Made by a program: the position numbers and the translations under genes. 64,000 nucleotides of DNA from Alterinioella nitratireducens (GTDB lineage: Bacteria; Pseudomonadota; Alphaproteobacteria; Rhodobacterales; Rhodobacteraceae). The notes under the pieces were generated by a model. That model did not search any database. It had not been told where the DNA came from and saw only the letters and a list, made by a program, of their open reading frames with translations. The first letter of the stretch is position 1. Each line of letters opens with the position of its first letter. Location: NCBI RefSeq assembly GCF_013155465.1, contig NZ_JABJVX010000009.1, positions 52,240 through 116,239 on the forward strand. The letters run 5' to 3'. This document shows positions 36,687 to 46,603 of this stretch, piece by piece.

Positions 36687-37468
36687 GTGTCCATTTCATC
36701 GGTGCCGGACCCGGTGCGGCGGACCTGATCACCCTGCGCGGGCGCGACCTGATCGCGGCCTGCCCGGTCTGCCTCTATGCCGGGTCGCTGGTGCCCGAGG
36801 CGCTGCTGGCGCATTGTCCCGATGGCGCGCGCATCGTGAACACCGCGCCCCTCAGCCTGGATGAGATCATGGCCGAGATCCGGGCGGCCCATGCGGCAGG
36901 CCAGGACGTGGCGCGGCTGCATTCCGGTGACCTCTCGGTCTGGTCGGCCATGGGCGAGCAATTGCGCCGACTGCGCGCGGAAAACATCCCCTATGACGTG
37001 ACGCCGGGCGTGCCGAGCTTCGCCGCCGCCGCCGCCGCATTGGGCGCGGAACTGACCCTGCCGGGGGTGGCGCAATCGCTGGTGCTGACGCGGACATCGG
37101 GTCGCGCCAGCGCGATGCCGGAGCGCGAGACGCTGGAGAATTTCGCCGCCACCGGCGCGACGCTGGCCATCCATCTTTCCGTGCATGTGCTGGAGGACGT
37201 GGTCGAGCAACTGACGCCGCATTACGGCGCGGATTGCCCCGTCGCCGTGATCTGGCGCGCGACCTGGCCCGATCAACGCATCGTCAAGGCGACGCTGGCG
37301 ACGCTGGAAGAGGCGACCGGCGGCGAACGCGGGCGCACCGCGCTGATCCTTGTGGGGCACGCCCTGGGGGCGGAGAATTTCGACGAAAGCTGTCTCTATG
37401 CGGGCGATTACGACCGCCGCTTCCGCCCCGTCGGCACCAGCCCCCGCTTTCCGGAGGACGCGTCATGA
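36683..37468 (+). CDS. cobM: Precorrin-4 C11-methyltransferase
   Basis: 261-residue SAM-dependent methyltransferase. It shows [38 protein letters not shown] and [20 protein letters not shown], as in CobM. Overlaps cobE and cobB, each by ATGA, so translation of the run is likely coupled. Confidence 0.96.
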   Translation: MSVHFIGAGPGAADLITLRGRDLIAACPVCLYAGSLVPEALLAHCPDGARIVNTAPLSLDEIMAEIRAAHAAGQDVARLHSGDLSVWSAMGEQLRRLRAENIPYDVTPGVPSFAAAAAALGAELTLPGVAQSLVLTRTSGRASAMPERETLENFAATGATLAIHLSVHVLEDVVEQLTPHYGADCPVAVIWRATWPDQRIVKATLATLEEATGGERGRTALILVGHALGAENFDESCLYAGDYDRRFRPVGTSPRFPEDAS

Positions 37469-38772
37469 TCCCCCCCGGCCTGCTGATTTCCGCGCCTGCA
37501 TCCGGCACCGGCAAGACGACGCTGATGCTGGGGCTTCTCGCCGCCTTCAAGGCGCGCGGCACCCGGGTTCAGCCCTTCAAATGCGGCCCCGACTATATCG
37601 ACCCGGGCCTGCACCGGGCGGCGTCGGGGCAATTCTCGGTCAACCTCGACACCTGGGCGATGGGGCGCGAGATGCTGGCGGGGCTGATCGCGGGCGCGCA
37701 AGGGGCGGAGCTGATCCTGGCGGAGGGCTCGATGGGCCTTTTCGATGGCGTCGTGAAATCGGGGGCCTGCGGCACCGGGGCCAGCGCCCATGTCGCGGCC
37801 CTGACCGGCTGGCCGGTGGTGCTTGTACTGGATTGCTCGGGCCAGGCGCAATCGGCCGCCGCAGTGGCGCTTGGCTTTGCCTCCATGCGGGCCGATGTGC
37901 GGCTGGCGGGCGTGGTGCTGAACAAGGTCGCCTCACCCCGGCACGAGGCCATGCTGCGCGCCGGAATGGCCGAGGTGGGGATCGAGGTTCTGGGGGCCTT
38001 GCCGCGCCAGAAGGATGTCGAAATGCCCGCCCGTCACCTCGGGCTCGTGCAGGCCGAGGATCAGGGGGATCTGGCGCGGATCCTGCACGCCGCGGGCGAT
38101 TTCGTGGCCGAGCATGTCGATCTCGACCGCCTCCTCGCCGTCGCGGGCGACACCCGGCTGGTCGGCGCGACCACGGGGATCACGCCGCCGGGGCAGCGGA
38201 TCGCACTGGCCCGCGACGCCGCGTTTTCCTTCGTCTATCCGCATCAACTGGATGGCTGGCGCGCGGCGGGGGCGGAGATCACGCTGTTCTCGCCCTTGAA
38301 CGACGAGGCCCCCGATCCCGGTGCCGATATCTGCTGGCTGCCCGGCGGCTATCCCGAGCTTCACGCAGAAAAACTCGCCGCCGCCGACACCTTCCGCACG
38401 GGCCTGCGCGACTTCGCCCAAACCCGGCCCGTGCATGGCGAATGCGGCGGCTACATGGCGATGGGGGCGGCCCTGATCGACAAGGAGGGCACGCGCCACG
38501 AGATGGCGGGGCTTCTGGGGCTCGTGACCTCCTACGCCAAGCGCAAGATGCACCTGGGCTACCGGCTGGCCACATTCGCGGAACCGATGCCGGGGCTGGC
38601 GGCGGGGGCCAGGGCGCGCGGGCATGAGTTCCATTACTCGACCATCCTGGAACAACCCGACACGGCCTTGGCCCATGTGGTGGACGCGAATGGCGATGCG
38701 GTGCCGGAAACCGGATCGCGGCGCGCAAACGCCACCGGCACCTTCTTTCACATGATCGCGGAGGCGGCATGA
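37465..38772 (+). CDS. cobB: Hydrogenobyrinic acid a,c-diamide synthase
   Basis: 435-residue ATP- and glutamine-dependent amidase of the a and c side chains. The P-loop [17 protein letters not shown] is near the N-terminus, followed by [11 protein letters not shown], and the C-terminal glutaminase domain has the nucleophile cysteine in [11 protein letters not shown]. The ATG at 37465 overlaps the cobM stop, and its stop overlaps the cobA start. Assigned to the cobalt-free (aerobic) substrate because of the cobG/cobN context. Confidence 0.95.
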   Translation: MIPPGLLISAPASGTGKTTLMLGLLAAFKARGTRVQPFKCGPDYIDPGLHRAASGQFSVNLDTWAMGREMLAGLIAGAQGAELILAEGSMGLFDGVVKSGACGTGASAHVAALTGWPVVLVLDCSGQAQSAAAVALGFASMRADVRLAGVVLNKVASPRHEAMLRAGMAEVGIEVLGALPRQKDVEMPARHLGLVQAEDQGDLARILHAAGDFVAEHVDLDRLLAVAGDTRLVGATTGITPPGQRIALARDAAFSFVYPHQLDGWRAAGAEITLFSPLNDEAPDPGADICWLPGGYPELHAEKLAAADTFRTGLRDFAQTRPVHGECGGYMAMGAALIDKEGTRHEMAGLLGLVTSYAKRKMHLGYRLATFAEPMPGLAAGARARGHEFHYSTILEQPDTALAHVVDANGDAVPETGSRRANATGTFFHMIAEAA

Positions 38773-39497
38773 GCGGCGTTGTCAGCTTCGTCTCCTCCGG
38801 CCCCGGCGATCCGGAATTGCTGACGCTCAAGGCCGTCGACCGCCTCACGCGCGCCGATGCGGTTCTGTTCGACGATCTGTCTTCCGGCCCCATCCTGACC
38901 CATGCCCGCGCCGGTGCCGACCTTGTGGGCGTCGGCAAACGGGCGGGCCGCCCTTCGCCCAAGCAGGACCATGTCAGCCGGTTGCTGGTCGATTACGCCC
39001 GCACCGGCCAGCGCGTGGTGCGGCTGAAATCCGGCGATTGCGGCATCTTCGGACGGCTGGAGGAGGAGGTGATCGCCCTGCGCGCGGCGGGCATCGCGTA
39101 TGAGATCGTCCCCGGCGTCACCTCGGCCTCGGCCGCTGCTGCCGCCGCCGGTATCCCGCTGACGCGCCGCCTGACCGCGCGGCGGGTGCAGTTCGTCACC
39201 GGCCATGACGTGACCGGCGCGCTGCCCGAGGGTCTGGACCTGAAGGCGCTGGCCGATCCCGGTGCAACCACCGTCGTCTACATGGGCAAGCGCACCTTCG
39301 CGGGGCTGGTGGCGCGCCTGGTGATGGAGGGGCTGCCCGCCGACACGCCCGCGATGCTGGCCGAAGCCGTCACCACCCCCGACCAGCGGCTGACGCGGGC
39401 GACGATCACCGACCTGGCCGCACAGCTTGCCCAATCGGACAGCAAACTGCCGGGTCTGATCCTTTATGGTCCGCTGGCGGAGGGCGACGGCGGATGA
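38769..39497 (+). CDS. cobA: Uroporphyrinogen-III C-methyltransferase
   Basis: 242-residue SAM-dependent enzyme making precorrin-2 from uroporphyrinogen III, the first committed step. It carries VSSGPGDPELLTLKAVDRL, RLKSGDCGIFGRLEEEV and IVPGVTSASAAAAAAGIPLT. There is no siroheme-synthase (CysG) domain, so it is the stand-alone form. Overlaps cobB and cobF by ATGA. Confidence 0.95.
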   Translation: MSGVVSFVSSGPGDPELLTLKAVDRLTRADAVLFDDLSSGPILTHARAGADLVGVGKRAGRPSPKQDHVSRLLVDYARTGQRVVRLKSGDCGIFGRLEEEVIALRAAGIAYEIVPGVTSASAAAAAAGIPLTRRLTARRVQFVTGHDVTGALPEGLDLKALADPGATTVVYMGKRTFAGLVARLVMEGLPADTPAMLAEAVTTPDQRLTRATITDLAAQLAQSDSKLPGLILYGPLAEGDGG

Positions 39498-40252
39498 TCC
39501 ATCTCGACCTCATCGGCATCGGCACTGGCAACCCGAAACACCTGACCTTGCAGGCGGTGGAAGCGATGAACGCCGCCGACCTGATCCTGATCCCGCACAA
39601 GGGCGCGCAGAAGGACGACCTGGCGGCGCTGCGGTACCGGATCTGCCGCGACGTGCTGACGGGCGAAACGAAGATCGTGCAGTTCGATCTGCCCGCGCGC
39701 GACCCCGCAATCCCCGATTACACCGCGCGGGTCGAGGCCTGGCACGACGCGATTGCCGCGATCTGGGTTGGGGCCATCCGCGAACATCTGGGCGATACGG
39801 GCCGCGTTGCGTTCCTGGTCTGGGGCGACCCGTCGCTCTATGACAGCACGTTGCGGATTGCCGAGCGCGTCGCGCGGAACCTGCCGCTCAGGCCCTGCGT
39901 CATTCCCGGCATCACCTCGATCCAGGCTTTGACCGCCGCGCATGCGGTTCCGCTCAACCGCCTCAATGCGCCGGTGACGATCACCACGGGGCGCAGGCTG
40001 CGGGATGAGGGCTGGCCGCACGGGGCCGACAGTCTGGTGATCATGCTGGACGGCGAGTGCAGTTTCCGCGCGCTCGACCCCGACGGCCTGCATATCTGGT
40101 GGAGCGCCTATGCCGGGATGGCGGAGGAGATCACCCTCTCCGGCCCGGTTGCGGAGGTGACGGAGAAGATCGTGGACACCCGCGCCAAGGCCCGCGCACG
40201 CCACGGATGGATCATGGACATCTACCTGCTGCGCTACGACACCCCGGCCTGA
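39494..40252 (+). CDS. cobF: Precorrin-6A synthase (deacetylating)
   Basis: 252-residue methyltransferase that methylates C-1 and loses acetate to make precorrin-6A in the aerobic pathway. N-terminal LIGIGTGNPKHLTLQAVEAM, then LVWGDPSLYDSTLRI and VIPGITSIQALTAAHAVPLN. It is the last gene of the cobN-cobF run, 64 nt before the MmgE/PrpD gene. Confidence 0.95.
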   Translation: MIHLDLIGIGTGNPKHLTLQAVEAMNAADLILIPHKGAQKDDLAALRYRICRDVLTGETKIVQFDLPARDPAIPDYTARVEAWHDAIAAIWVGAIREHLGDTGRVAFLVWGDPSLYDSTLRIAERVARNLPLRPCVIPGITSIQALTAAHAVPLNRLNAPVTITTGRRLRDEGWPHGADSLVIMLDGECSFRALDPDGLHIWWSAYAGMAEEITLSGPVAEVTEKIVDTRAKARARHGWIMDIYLLRYDTPA

Positions 40253-40316
40253 AACCGACGCGAATGCCGTCGCGGATGGGCGGTTACAGAGCTGTCCCGG
40301 CGGTAGGCTTCAAGCC

Positions 40317-41678
40317 ATGACACTCGCCATCCCCGCCCCTTCGCCGGTCTTTCAGCGCATAGCGCGGTTCACGCTGGACCAGTCTGCCCGCGACATTCCC
40401 GAGGCAACGCGGGCGCACGCCGCCCTTCTGCTGCTCGACACGCTCGGCATCTGCGCGGCGGCGGCCCCGATGGAGGCGGGCCGCATCGCGCGCAATATCG
40501 CGGTGGCGCTTTATGGCGCGGGCACGCCCGACCTTTCCGCGCCGATCCTCTTCGACGGTCGCCGCGCCAGCCTGGCCGGGGCCGGGTTCGCTGCCGCCAG
40601 CCAGATCGACAACCTCGACGGGCATGACGGCTACAACCCGACCAAGGGCCATATCGGGGTGGCGGTGGTGCCCGCGCTGGCCGCTTTGGCCCAAGCGCGC
40701 CCCGATCTGAGCGGCACGGATGCCCTCGCCGCGCTAGTGATCTCTTATGAGATCGCGGGCCGGGCGGGGATCGCCTTGCACGCCACGGTCAGCGACTACC
40801 ATACCTCGGGCGCCTGGAACGGGCTTGGCGTCGTGGCGCTGGCGGCGCGGCTGCGGGGCCACAGCGCGGATCAGTTGCGCCACGGATTCGGCATCGCCGA
40901 ATATCACGGCCCCCGCAGCCAGATGATGCGCGAGATCGCCAATCCGACCATGCTGCATGACGGGTCAGGCATGGGGGCGCTGGTCGGACTTTCGGCGGCG
41001 ATCATGGCCGAGCAGGGCTTTACCGGCGCACCCGCGATCACGCTGGAGGGGGAAGAGGCCGCCCCCCATTGGGACGATCTGGGCACGCTCTGGCAGACCG
41101 ATCTGCAATATATCAAGCCCTACCCGATCTGCCGGTGGGCGCATGCCCCGATCGATGCAGCACAGATGCTGCGGCCCGGACTGGACCCCACCCGGATCAG
41201 CGCCATCACCATCCGCAGCTTCGCCAATGCCGTGGCCCTCTTTCCGGACATGCCGGAGACGACCAGCCAGGCGCAATATTCCCTGCCCTTCGCGGTCGCC
41301 ACGATGCTGGTGCATGGCGAGATCGGAGTGCCGCATATCTCGGGCGCGGGCCTGCGCGATGCGGATGTCGCCCGCCTGGTTGCGCGCACGCAGCTTGATG
41401 TCGCACCCGAGCACGAGGCGCGCTTTCCCGAGGGGCGATGGGCCGATCTCTCGATCACGCTGGAGGATGGCGAGGTGCTGCAATCGGGCGAGGTTCACGC
41501 GCGCGGCGGGCCCGAGCATCCATTCTCCGAGGCCGATATCTGCGCCAAGTTCATGGACTTCGCAGCACCTGTCCTTGGCCCGCTCCGCGCCGGTGCCATT
41601 CGTGACGCAACGCTGGCGCTGGCCTGCGAGGATGTCCCCTTCTCGACCTTGACAGACCTGCTGACAGATCCGCCCTAG
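40317..41678 (+). CDS. MmgE/PrpD family protein
   Basis: 453-residue protein of the MmgE/PrpD family, which includes 2-methylcitrate dehydratase and decarboxylases such as those for cis-aconitate. Recognisable parts are DTLGICAAAAP, ASQIDNLDGHDGYNPTKGHI and KPYPICRWAHAPIDAAQ, around the conserved His/Lys active region. The exact substrate cannot be inferred. It starts after the cob run and overlaps the convergent malonyl-CoA synthetase gene by 4 nt. Possibly related to the neighbouring organic-acid genes. Confidence 0.85.
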   Translation: MTLAIPAPSPVFQRIARFTLDQSARDIPEATRAHAALLLLDTLGICAAAAPMEAGRIARNIAVALYGAGTPDLSAPILFDGRRASLAGAGFAAASQIDNLDGHDGYNPTKGHIGVAVVPALAALAQARPDLSGTDALAALVISYEIAGRAGIALHATVSDYHTSGAWNGLGVVALAARLRGHSADQLRHGFGIAEYHGPRSQMMREIANPTMLHDGSGMGALVGLSAAIMAEQGFTGAPAITLEGEEAAPHWDDLGTLWQTDLQYIKPYPICRWAHAPIDAAQMLRPGLDPTRISAITIRSFANAVALFPDMPETTSQAQYSLPFAVATMLVHGEIGVPHISGAGLRDADVARLVARTQLDVAPEHEARFPEGRWADLSITLEDGEVLQSGEVHARGGPEHPFSEADICAKFMDFAAPVLGPLRAGAIRDATLALACEDVPFSTLTDLLTDPP

Positions 41679-43204
41679 GCGCTGGCGAACAGCCCCGCGT
41701 GGTCCTCTCGCAGGGCGTTCTTCTGCACCTTGCCCATCGTATTGCGCGGCAGGTCATCGGCGATGATCACCCGGCGCGGCTGCTTGAAGCGGGCAAGCTC
41801 GCCCTCCAGCCCCGCCAATACCTGCGCCTCCATCAGGCCGCGCCCCTCTTGCGGCACCACCACGGCCACCACCGCCTCGCCCATATCGGGATGCGGCACG
41901 CCGATCACGGCGCTTTCCAACACGCCGGGCAGATCGTCGATCACGGCCTCGACCTCTTTCGGATAGATGTTGAACCCGCCCGAAATGATCAGATCCTTGC
42001 CGCGCCCGACAATATGGACATAGCCATCTTCATCGACCCGCCCCAGATCGCCGGTGAGGAAGAAGCCGTTCTCGCGCAACTCCTCCGCCGTCTTTTCCGG
42101 CATGTTCCAATAGCCCGAAAAGACGTTTGGTCCCCGCACTTCCAGCATTCCGATCTCGCCCCGCGGCAGCTCCGCCCCGGTCTTGGGCTCGCAGATTTTC
42201 AACTCCACCCCCGGCAGCGGAAAGCCCACCGTGCCCGCGCGGCGTTCGCCGTCATAGGGGTTGGAGGTGTTCATGTTGGTCTCGGTCATGCCGTAGCGTT
42301 CAAGGATCGCATGGCCGGTGACCTCCTGCCATCTGGCGTGGGTCTCGGCCAGAAGCGGCGCGGAGCCGGAGATGAAGAGCCGCATGTTGCGCGCGGCATA
42401 GGCCAGCCCGAACTGCCGGAGCAGCCGCGTGTAGAAGGTCGGCACGCCCATCAACGCGGTGGCCTGCGGCATCACGTCGAGGATCGCGCCCTCGTCGAAG
42501 CCTTGCAGGAACAGGCAGGAGCCGCCCGCCATCAGGGTGATGTTGGTGGCGACGAAGAGGCCATGCGTGTGAAAGATCGGCAGCGCATGGATCAAGACGT
42601 CATCGCTGGTGAAGTGCCAATAGTCGCGCAAGGTCTCGGAGTTCGAGGCCAGCGCCCCATGGCTCAACATCGCGCCCTTCGAGCGGCCCGTCGTGCCGGA
42701 GGTGTAGAGGATCGCGGCCAGATCGTCGGCGTTACGCGGGACGGGGTCGAACCCGGGCCGTTCCGCATCGCGCGCGTCCGCGAGGGTGCCGGTCTCATCC
42801 GCCGCGATGGTCATGAGGTTCGGCACGGCGCAGTTGCGCGCGAGCCCTTCAAGCGCCGCATGTTTCTGCGCATCGCAGACCAGCAGCGTGGGCGTCGCGT
42901 CGCCCAGGAAATAGCGCAGCTCGCTTTCCGTGTAGGCGGGGTTCAGCGGCAGGAACACCGCACCGGAGAGGACACAGCCGAGATAAAGCTCCAGCATGGT
43001 TTGCGTCTTGGGGGCCTGCACCGCCACCCGGTCGCCGACGTGAACGCCCATGCGCCGCAGCGCGTTGGCGATCCGCTCGGCATTGGCGAAGAAATCACCA
43101 TAACTGGTAACGCGGTCGGTGCCGACATGGCGCAGGAACGGCGCGTCCTCGCGCCCGACCGAGGCGGCGCGCAGGCGGTGGGCAAGATGGTTGGCGTCAT
43201 ACAT
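41675..43204 (-). CDS. matB: Malonyl-CoA synthetase (MatB-like)
   Basis: 509-residue AMP-forming acyl-CoA synthetase. The P-loop YTSGTTGRSKG is at residues 167-177, ERYGMTETNMNTSNPYDGER follows, and the hinge region reads FFLTGDLGRVDEDGYVHIVG. The TETNMNTSNPYDG segment is typical of malonate-activating MatB. No malonyl-CoA decarboxylase (matA) is in the window, so malonyl-CoA would feed fatty acid synthesis or a decarboxylase elsewhere. The ATG at 43204 gives the usual N-terminus; a start at 43243 would overlap the amidase gene. It is 35 nt downstream of the amidase. Confidence 0.85.
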   Translation of the reverse strand: MYDANHLAHRLRAASVGREDAPFLRHVGTDRVTSYGDFFANAERIANALRRMGVHVGDRVAVQAPKTQTMLELYLGCVLSGAVFLPLNPAYTESELRYFLGDATPTLLVCDAQKHAALEGLARNCAVPNLMTIAADETGTLADARDAERPGFDPVPRNADDLAAILYTSGTTGRSKGAMLSHGALASNSETLRDYWHFTSDDVLIHALPIFHTHGLFVATNITLMAGGSCLFLQGFDEGAILDVMPQATALMGVPTFYTRLLRQFGLAYAARNMRLFISGSAPLLAETHARWQEVTGHAILERYGMTETNMNTSNPYDGERRAGTVGFPLPGVELKICEPKTGAELPRGEIGMLEVRGPNVFSGYWNMPEKTAEELRENGFFLTGDLGRVDEDGYVHIVGRGKDLIISGGFNIYPKEVEAVIDDLPGVLESAVIGVPHPDMGEAVVAVVVPQEGRGLMEAQVLAGLEGELARFKQPRRVIIADDLPRNTMGKVQKNALREDHAGLFASA

Positions 43205-43239
43205 CGGGCAAACGGGCCTTTCCGTGGTGGGTTTTCGGG

Positions 43240-44679
43240 TCAACCATGCGTCACCACCGGATCAATCGGCCCGAGCGGCCCGCCCATCGCCATCTCGACC
43301 GCGCGCGCGACCTGCAACAGGCGTGCCTCGCCGCGCGGGGGGCCGATCAGTTGCAGGCCCACGGGAACGCCGTGCCGGTCGCGTCCGACGGGCACCGACA
43401 GCGCGGGCAGACCGGCGGTCGCGGCCAGGAAGGAAAACCGCAGCCAGTCGATGTAGTCGGTCAGCGTCTGCCCCTCGATCTCGGTCGGGAACTCTTCCTC
43501 CACCGGGCCGGGCATCAGGCCGACGACGGGGCAGGCCAGCACGTCGAAATGTTTGAGGAAGGCGACCATGCGGTCGAAGATGTCGGATTTGGCGCGGCCC
43601 GCCGTGACGATGTCATCAAGGCTCAACTCACGCCCCTGCTGGATGTTCTGCCGCAGGCTGGCCTTGAACTGCGCCTGCACGGTCTCGGGCAGTGCGCCCG
43701 CGCCGTTGGCCCAGAGAAGCGCCCGCGCGGTGCGGTAAGCATGGTCGAGGCCGGTCACGTTCGGGCAATCCTCGGAGATCATGGCGCCCGCGCGTTCGAC
43801 CTGACCCAGGGCGCGGCGCAGATGGGTCTCGACCTCCGGCGCGCAAGGAGCAAACCCGCCCAGATCGGGGGTGAAGGCGATGCGCACATGGGGGTCGGCC
43901 TCGGCCACCGCCTGCTGATAGGAGGTCTGGGGCGGCGGAAAAGAAATTGCCCAATCGGGGTTGAACCCCGCCATCGCGTCGAGGAACAGCGCGCAATCCC
44001 GCACCGAGCGCGCCATCGGACCCTGCACCGCCTCAAGGTGGAACCCGTTGCCCGCCGGCCCCGGCCCCGCGATACCCGGCGAGGGGCGCATACCCACGAC
44101 ACCGCAGAAGGCTGCCGGCGTGCGGCAGGAGCCCGCGAGGTCCGAGCCGTGGCTGAGCCAGACCTCGCCGGTGGCCAGCGACACCGCCGCCCCGCCCGAC
44201 GATCCGCCCGCGTTCAGCGACGTGTCCCAGGGATTGCGGGTCATGCCGAAGACCGCGTTGAAGGTGTTGGCGCCCGCCCCCATCTCGGGCGTGTTGGTCT
44301 TGCCCAGGACGACGCCACCGCGCGCCTCCAGCCGCAACACCAGCGGCCCGCTTTCCTCGGGCACGAAATTGGCCAGGCCCGGCGTGCCCCAGGTGGTGCG
44401 CACGCCCGCGACGGGCGTCAGGTCCTTGATGCCGATGGGCAGCCCGGCCAGGTATCCGGGGTGATCGACCTGCGAACCGTCCAGCTCCGCCTTGCGCGCG
44501 CGGGTCTCGCAGAGCGTCGGCATGGCGTTGACATCGGGCTCAACCGTGCCAATCCGCGTGATCGCGACGTCGATCAACTCATCCCGGCTGACCTCGCCCT
44601 TTTTCAACAGCGCGACAGCCTCATGGGCCTGCAATGCGCAAAGCTCGGGCCCGGTGAATGGGGGCATTTCTGGTGTCAT
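43240..44679 (-). CDS. Amidase-signature family hydrolase
   Basis: 479-residue amidase with the Ser-Ser-Lys catalytic set: Lys85 (GIKDL), the Gly/Ser-rich AGGSSGGAA at 158-165 and the nucleophile Ser184 (GSCRTPA). Members hydrolyse diverse amides; the substrate cannot be read. It lies upstream of the malonyl-CoA synthetase gene with a 35-nt gap, so the two likely form an operon, which suggests an amide of malonate (malonamate) as one possible substrate. It is divergent from the DctB-like kinase gene. Confidence 0.88.
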   Translation of the reverse strand: MTPEMPPFTGPELCALQAHEAVALLKKGEVSRDELIDVAITRIGTVEPDVNAMPTLCETRARKAELDGSQVDHPGYLAGLPIGIKDLTPVAGVRTTWGTPGLANFVPEESGPLVLRLEARGGVVLGKTNTPEMGAGANTFNAVFGMTRNPWDTSLNAGGSSGGAAVSLATGEVWLSHGSDLAGSCRTPAAFCGVVGMRPSPGIAGPGPAGNGFHLEAVQGPMARSVRDCALFLDAMAGFNPDWAISFPPPQTSYQQAVAEADPHVRIAFTPDLGGFAPCAPEVETHLRRALGQVERAGAMISEDCPNVTGLDHAYRTARALLWANGAGALPETVQAQFKASLRQNIQQGRELSLDDIVTAGRAKSDIFDRMVAFLKHFDVLACPVVGLMPGPVEEEFPTEIEGQTLTDYIDWLRFSFLAATAGLPALSVPVGRDRHGVPVGLQLIGPPRGEARLLQVARAVEMAMGGPLGPIDPVVTHG

Positions 44680-44758
44680 GGCACTCCTCCGTCAGGGCCG
44701 AACATGGCCCATCCCTCCCCCCTAGGCAATCGCCGCCGCGCCGATCATACTCGGCCCC

Positions 44759-46603
44759 ATGACAGTGACCCCGCCCCGACCCCGGCCAATGCGAACGGCG
44801 ATGCGCAATCTTGCGCTGCTGGTCTTGCTGGCCATCGGTCTGGCGCTGGCCGCCCTGCCAAGGATCGAGCGTTATTTCATCGCCGAGACGGCGGCGCGCG
44901 AAGAGGCGACGCTGCGCCTGGCCACCGCGTCCCTGCGCGGCGCGCTGGCCCGGTCCGAGGCGCTGCCCGCGCTGCTGGCCGAACGCCCGATCCTATCCGA
45001 GATCCTGCGCGACCCGGACAACGAGGGCCTCTTGCCCTTTGCCAATGAACAATTGCGCCAGACCGCGCTGACGCTGGAGCTGGCCGACATCTTCGTCATG
45101 GACCTGCGCGGCAACACCATCGCGGCCAGCAATTACCGGCGCGAGGCGTCCTTCGTCGGACGCAACTTCGCCTACCGGCCCTATTTCACGGACGCGCTGT
45201 CGCTCGGGCGCGGGCGGTTTCACGCGCTTGGCGTCACCTCCGGGCAGCGCGGCTACTATTTCGCCGCCCCGATCATCGACAATACCGAACTTCTGGGCGT
45301 GGTCGCGGTCAAGATCCATCTCGACACGTTCGAGCAGACCTGGCGCGACGGCGACAACACCATCATCGTGATGGATTCGAGCAATGTGATCTTCCTGTCG
45401 GACCGGGAGGAATGGCATTTCAACACGCTCGGGCCGATCCCCGATGGCGCGCGGGGCCGGATCGCGGCGACCCGGCAATATCCGCTGGACCAGTTGACCC
45501 CCCTGCCCGCCACGCGCGAGCCGCTTGGCCCCACGACCGAACTGCTGCGCATCGGAGCCGAGGAATATGTCACCAATATCGGCCTCATCGCTGCCGCGGG
45601 CTGGCGCGTCTGGGTGCTGACGCCGACCCGCCACGCGATCTTGCAGGCACGTCAGGCGCTGGCCTCGATCATCCTCGTCATCCTCTTTGCGGGGCTGGTC
45701 GGCGCGCTCTTCATCCAGCGCCGCGCGCGGCTTCTGGAACGCTTCGACCAGCAACGCCACCACAGTGAAGTTCTGGAGGCCCGCGTCACGGAACGCACCG
45801 CCGACCTGCATGACGCCAACGCGCAGCTGCGCCAGGAGGTCGAGGAACGCCGCCTGACCGAGGCGCGGCTGCGCAAGACCCAGACAGACCTGGTGCAGGC
45901 GGGCAAGCTGGCCGCATTGGGGCAGATGTCGGCAGCCCTCAGCCATGAGTTCAACCAGCCGCTTGCCGCCGTGAAATCCTATGCCGACAACGCCGCCACC
46001 TTCCTCGACCGCGACCGGCCCGAGGAAGCACGCCAGAATATCGGACTGATCAGCCAGATGGCCGACCGGATGGCCGCGATCTCGAAACACCTGCGCAACT
46101 TCGCCCGCCGTCCGCAGGAGAAAATCGGGCCGGTGCCGCTGCTGCCCGTTCTCGACGACGCGCTGGCACTGATGCGGGCGCGGCTGGCCGAGGTGGGGGC
46201 CGAAATCAGCTATGACCGGCCGGAAGAGGAGATCACCGTCATGGGCGGCCAGGTGCGGCTGCAACAGGTGCTGGTGAACCTTCTCTCCAACGCCATCGAC
46301 GCGATGGAGGATCAGGAGGTGCCGGTCATCGAGATCAGCGTCGAGACCCGCGGCGGGCGCTGGCAGGTTTCGGTGCGCGACCACGGGCCGGGCCTGTCGG
46401 AGACCTCGCTGGCGCAGCTATTCGACCCGTTCTTCACCACGAAGAGCCCCGGCAAGGGGCTCGGGCTCGGCCTGTCGATCTCCTACAATATCGTGCGCGA
46501 TTTCGGTGGCAGGCTGGCCGCGCATAACCATGAAGGCGGCGGCGCGGTCTTTACCGTCGATCTTGCCCCCGCCAGCGATGAGACGGAGATCGCCGCGCAA
46601 TGA
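44759..46603 (+). CDS. DctB-like sensor histidine kinase
   Basis: 614-residue membrane kinase with a transmembrane helix at about residues 18-36, a periplasmic sensing domain with dCache/PAS-like fold (about 40-300; VGRNFAYRPYFTDALS), a second membrane helix at about 303-322, a coiled-coil region, and the kinase core with phosphoacceptor His396 (SHEFNQPLAAVKSY) and ATP-binding NAIDAMED, DHGPGLS and GKGLGLGLSI. DctB relatives sense C4-dicarboxylates; here the ligand may instead be the compound carried by the adjacent TRAP system. It overlaps the response-regulator gene by 4 nt. Confidence 0.88.
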   Translation: MTVTPPRPRPMRTAMRNLALLVLLAIGLALAALPRIERYFIAETAAREEATLRLATASLRGALARSEALPALLAERPILSEILRDPDNEGLLPFANEQLRQTALTLELADIFVMDLRGNTIAASNYRREASFVGRNFAYRPYFTDALSLGRGRFHALGVTSGQRGYYFAAPIIDNTELLGVVAVKIHLDTFEQTWRDGDNTIIVMDSSNVIFLSDREEWHFNTLGPIPDGARGRIAATRQYPLDQLTPLPATREPLGPTTELLRIGAEEYVTNIGLIAAAGWRVWVLTPTRHAILQARQALASIILVILFAGLVGALFIQRRARLLERFDQQRHHSEVLEARVTERTADLHDANAQLRQEVEERRLTEARLRKTQTDLVQAGKLAALGQMSAALSHEFNQPLAAVKSYADNAATFLDRDRPEEARQNIGLISQMADRMAAISKHLRNFARRPQEKIGPVPLLPVLDDALALMRARLAEVGAEISYDRPEEEITVMGGQVRLQQVLVNLLSNAIDAMEDQEVPVIEISVETRGGRWQVSVRDHGPGLSETSLAQLFDPFFTTKSPGKGLGLGLSISYNIVRDFGGRLAAHNHEGGGAVFTVDLAPASDETEIAAQ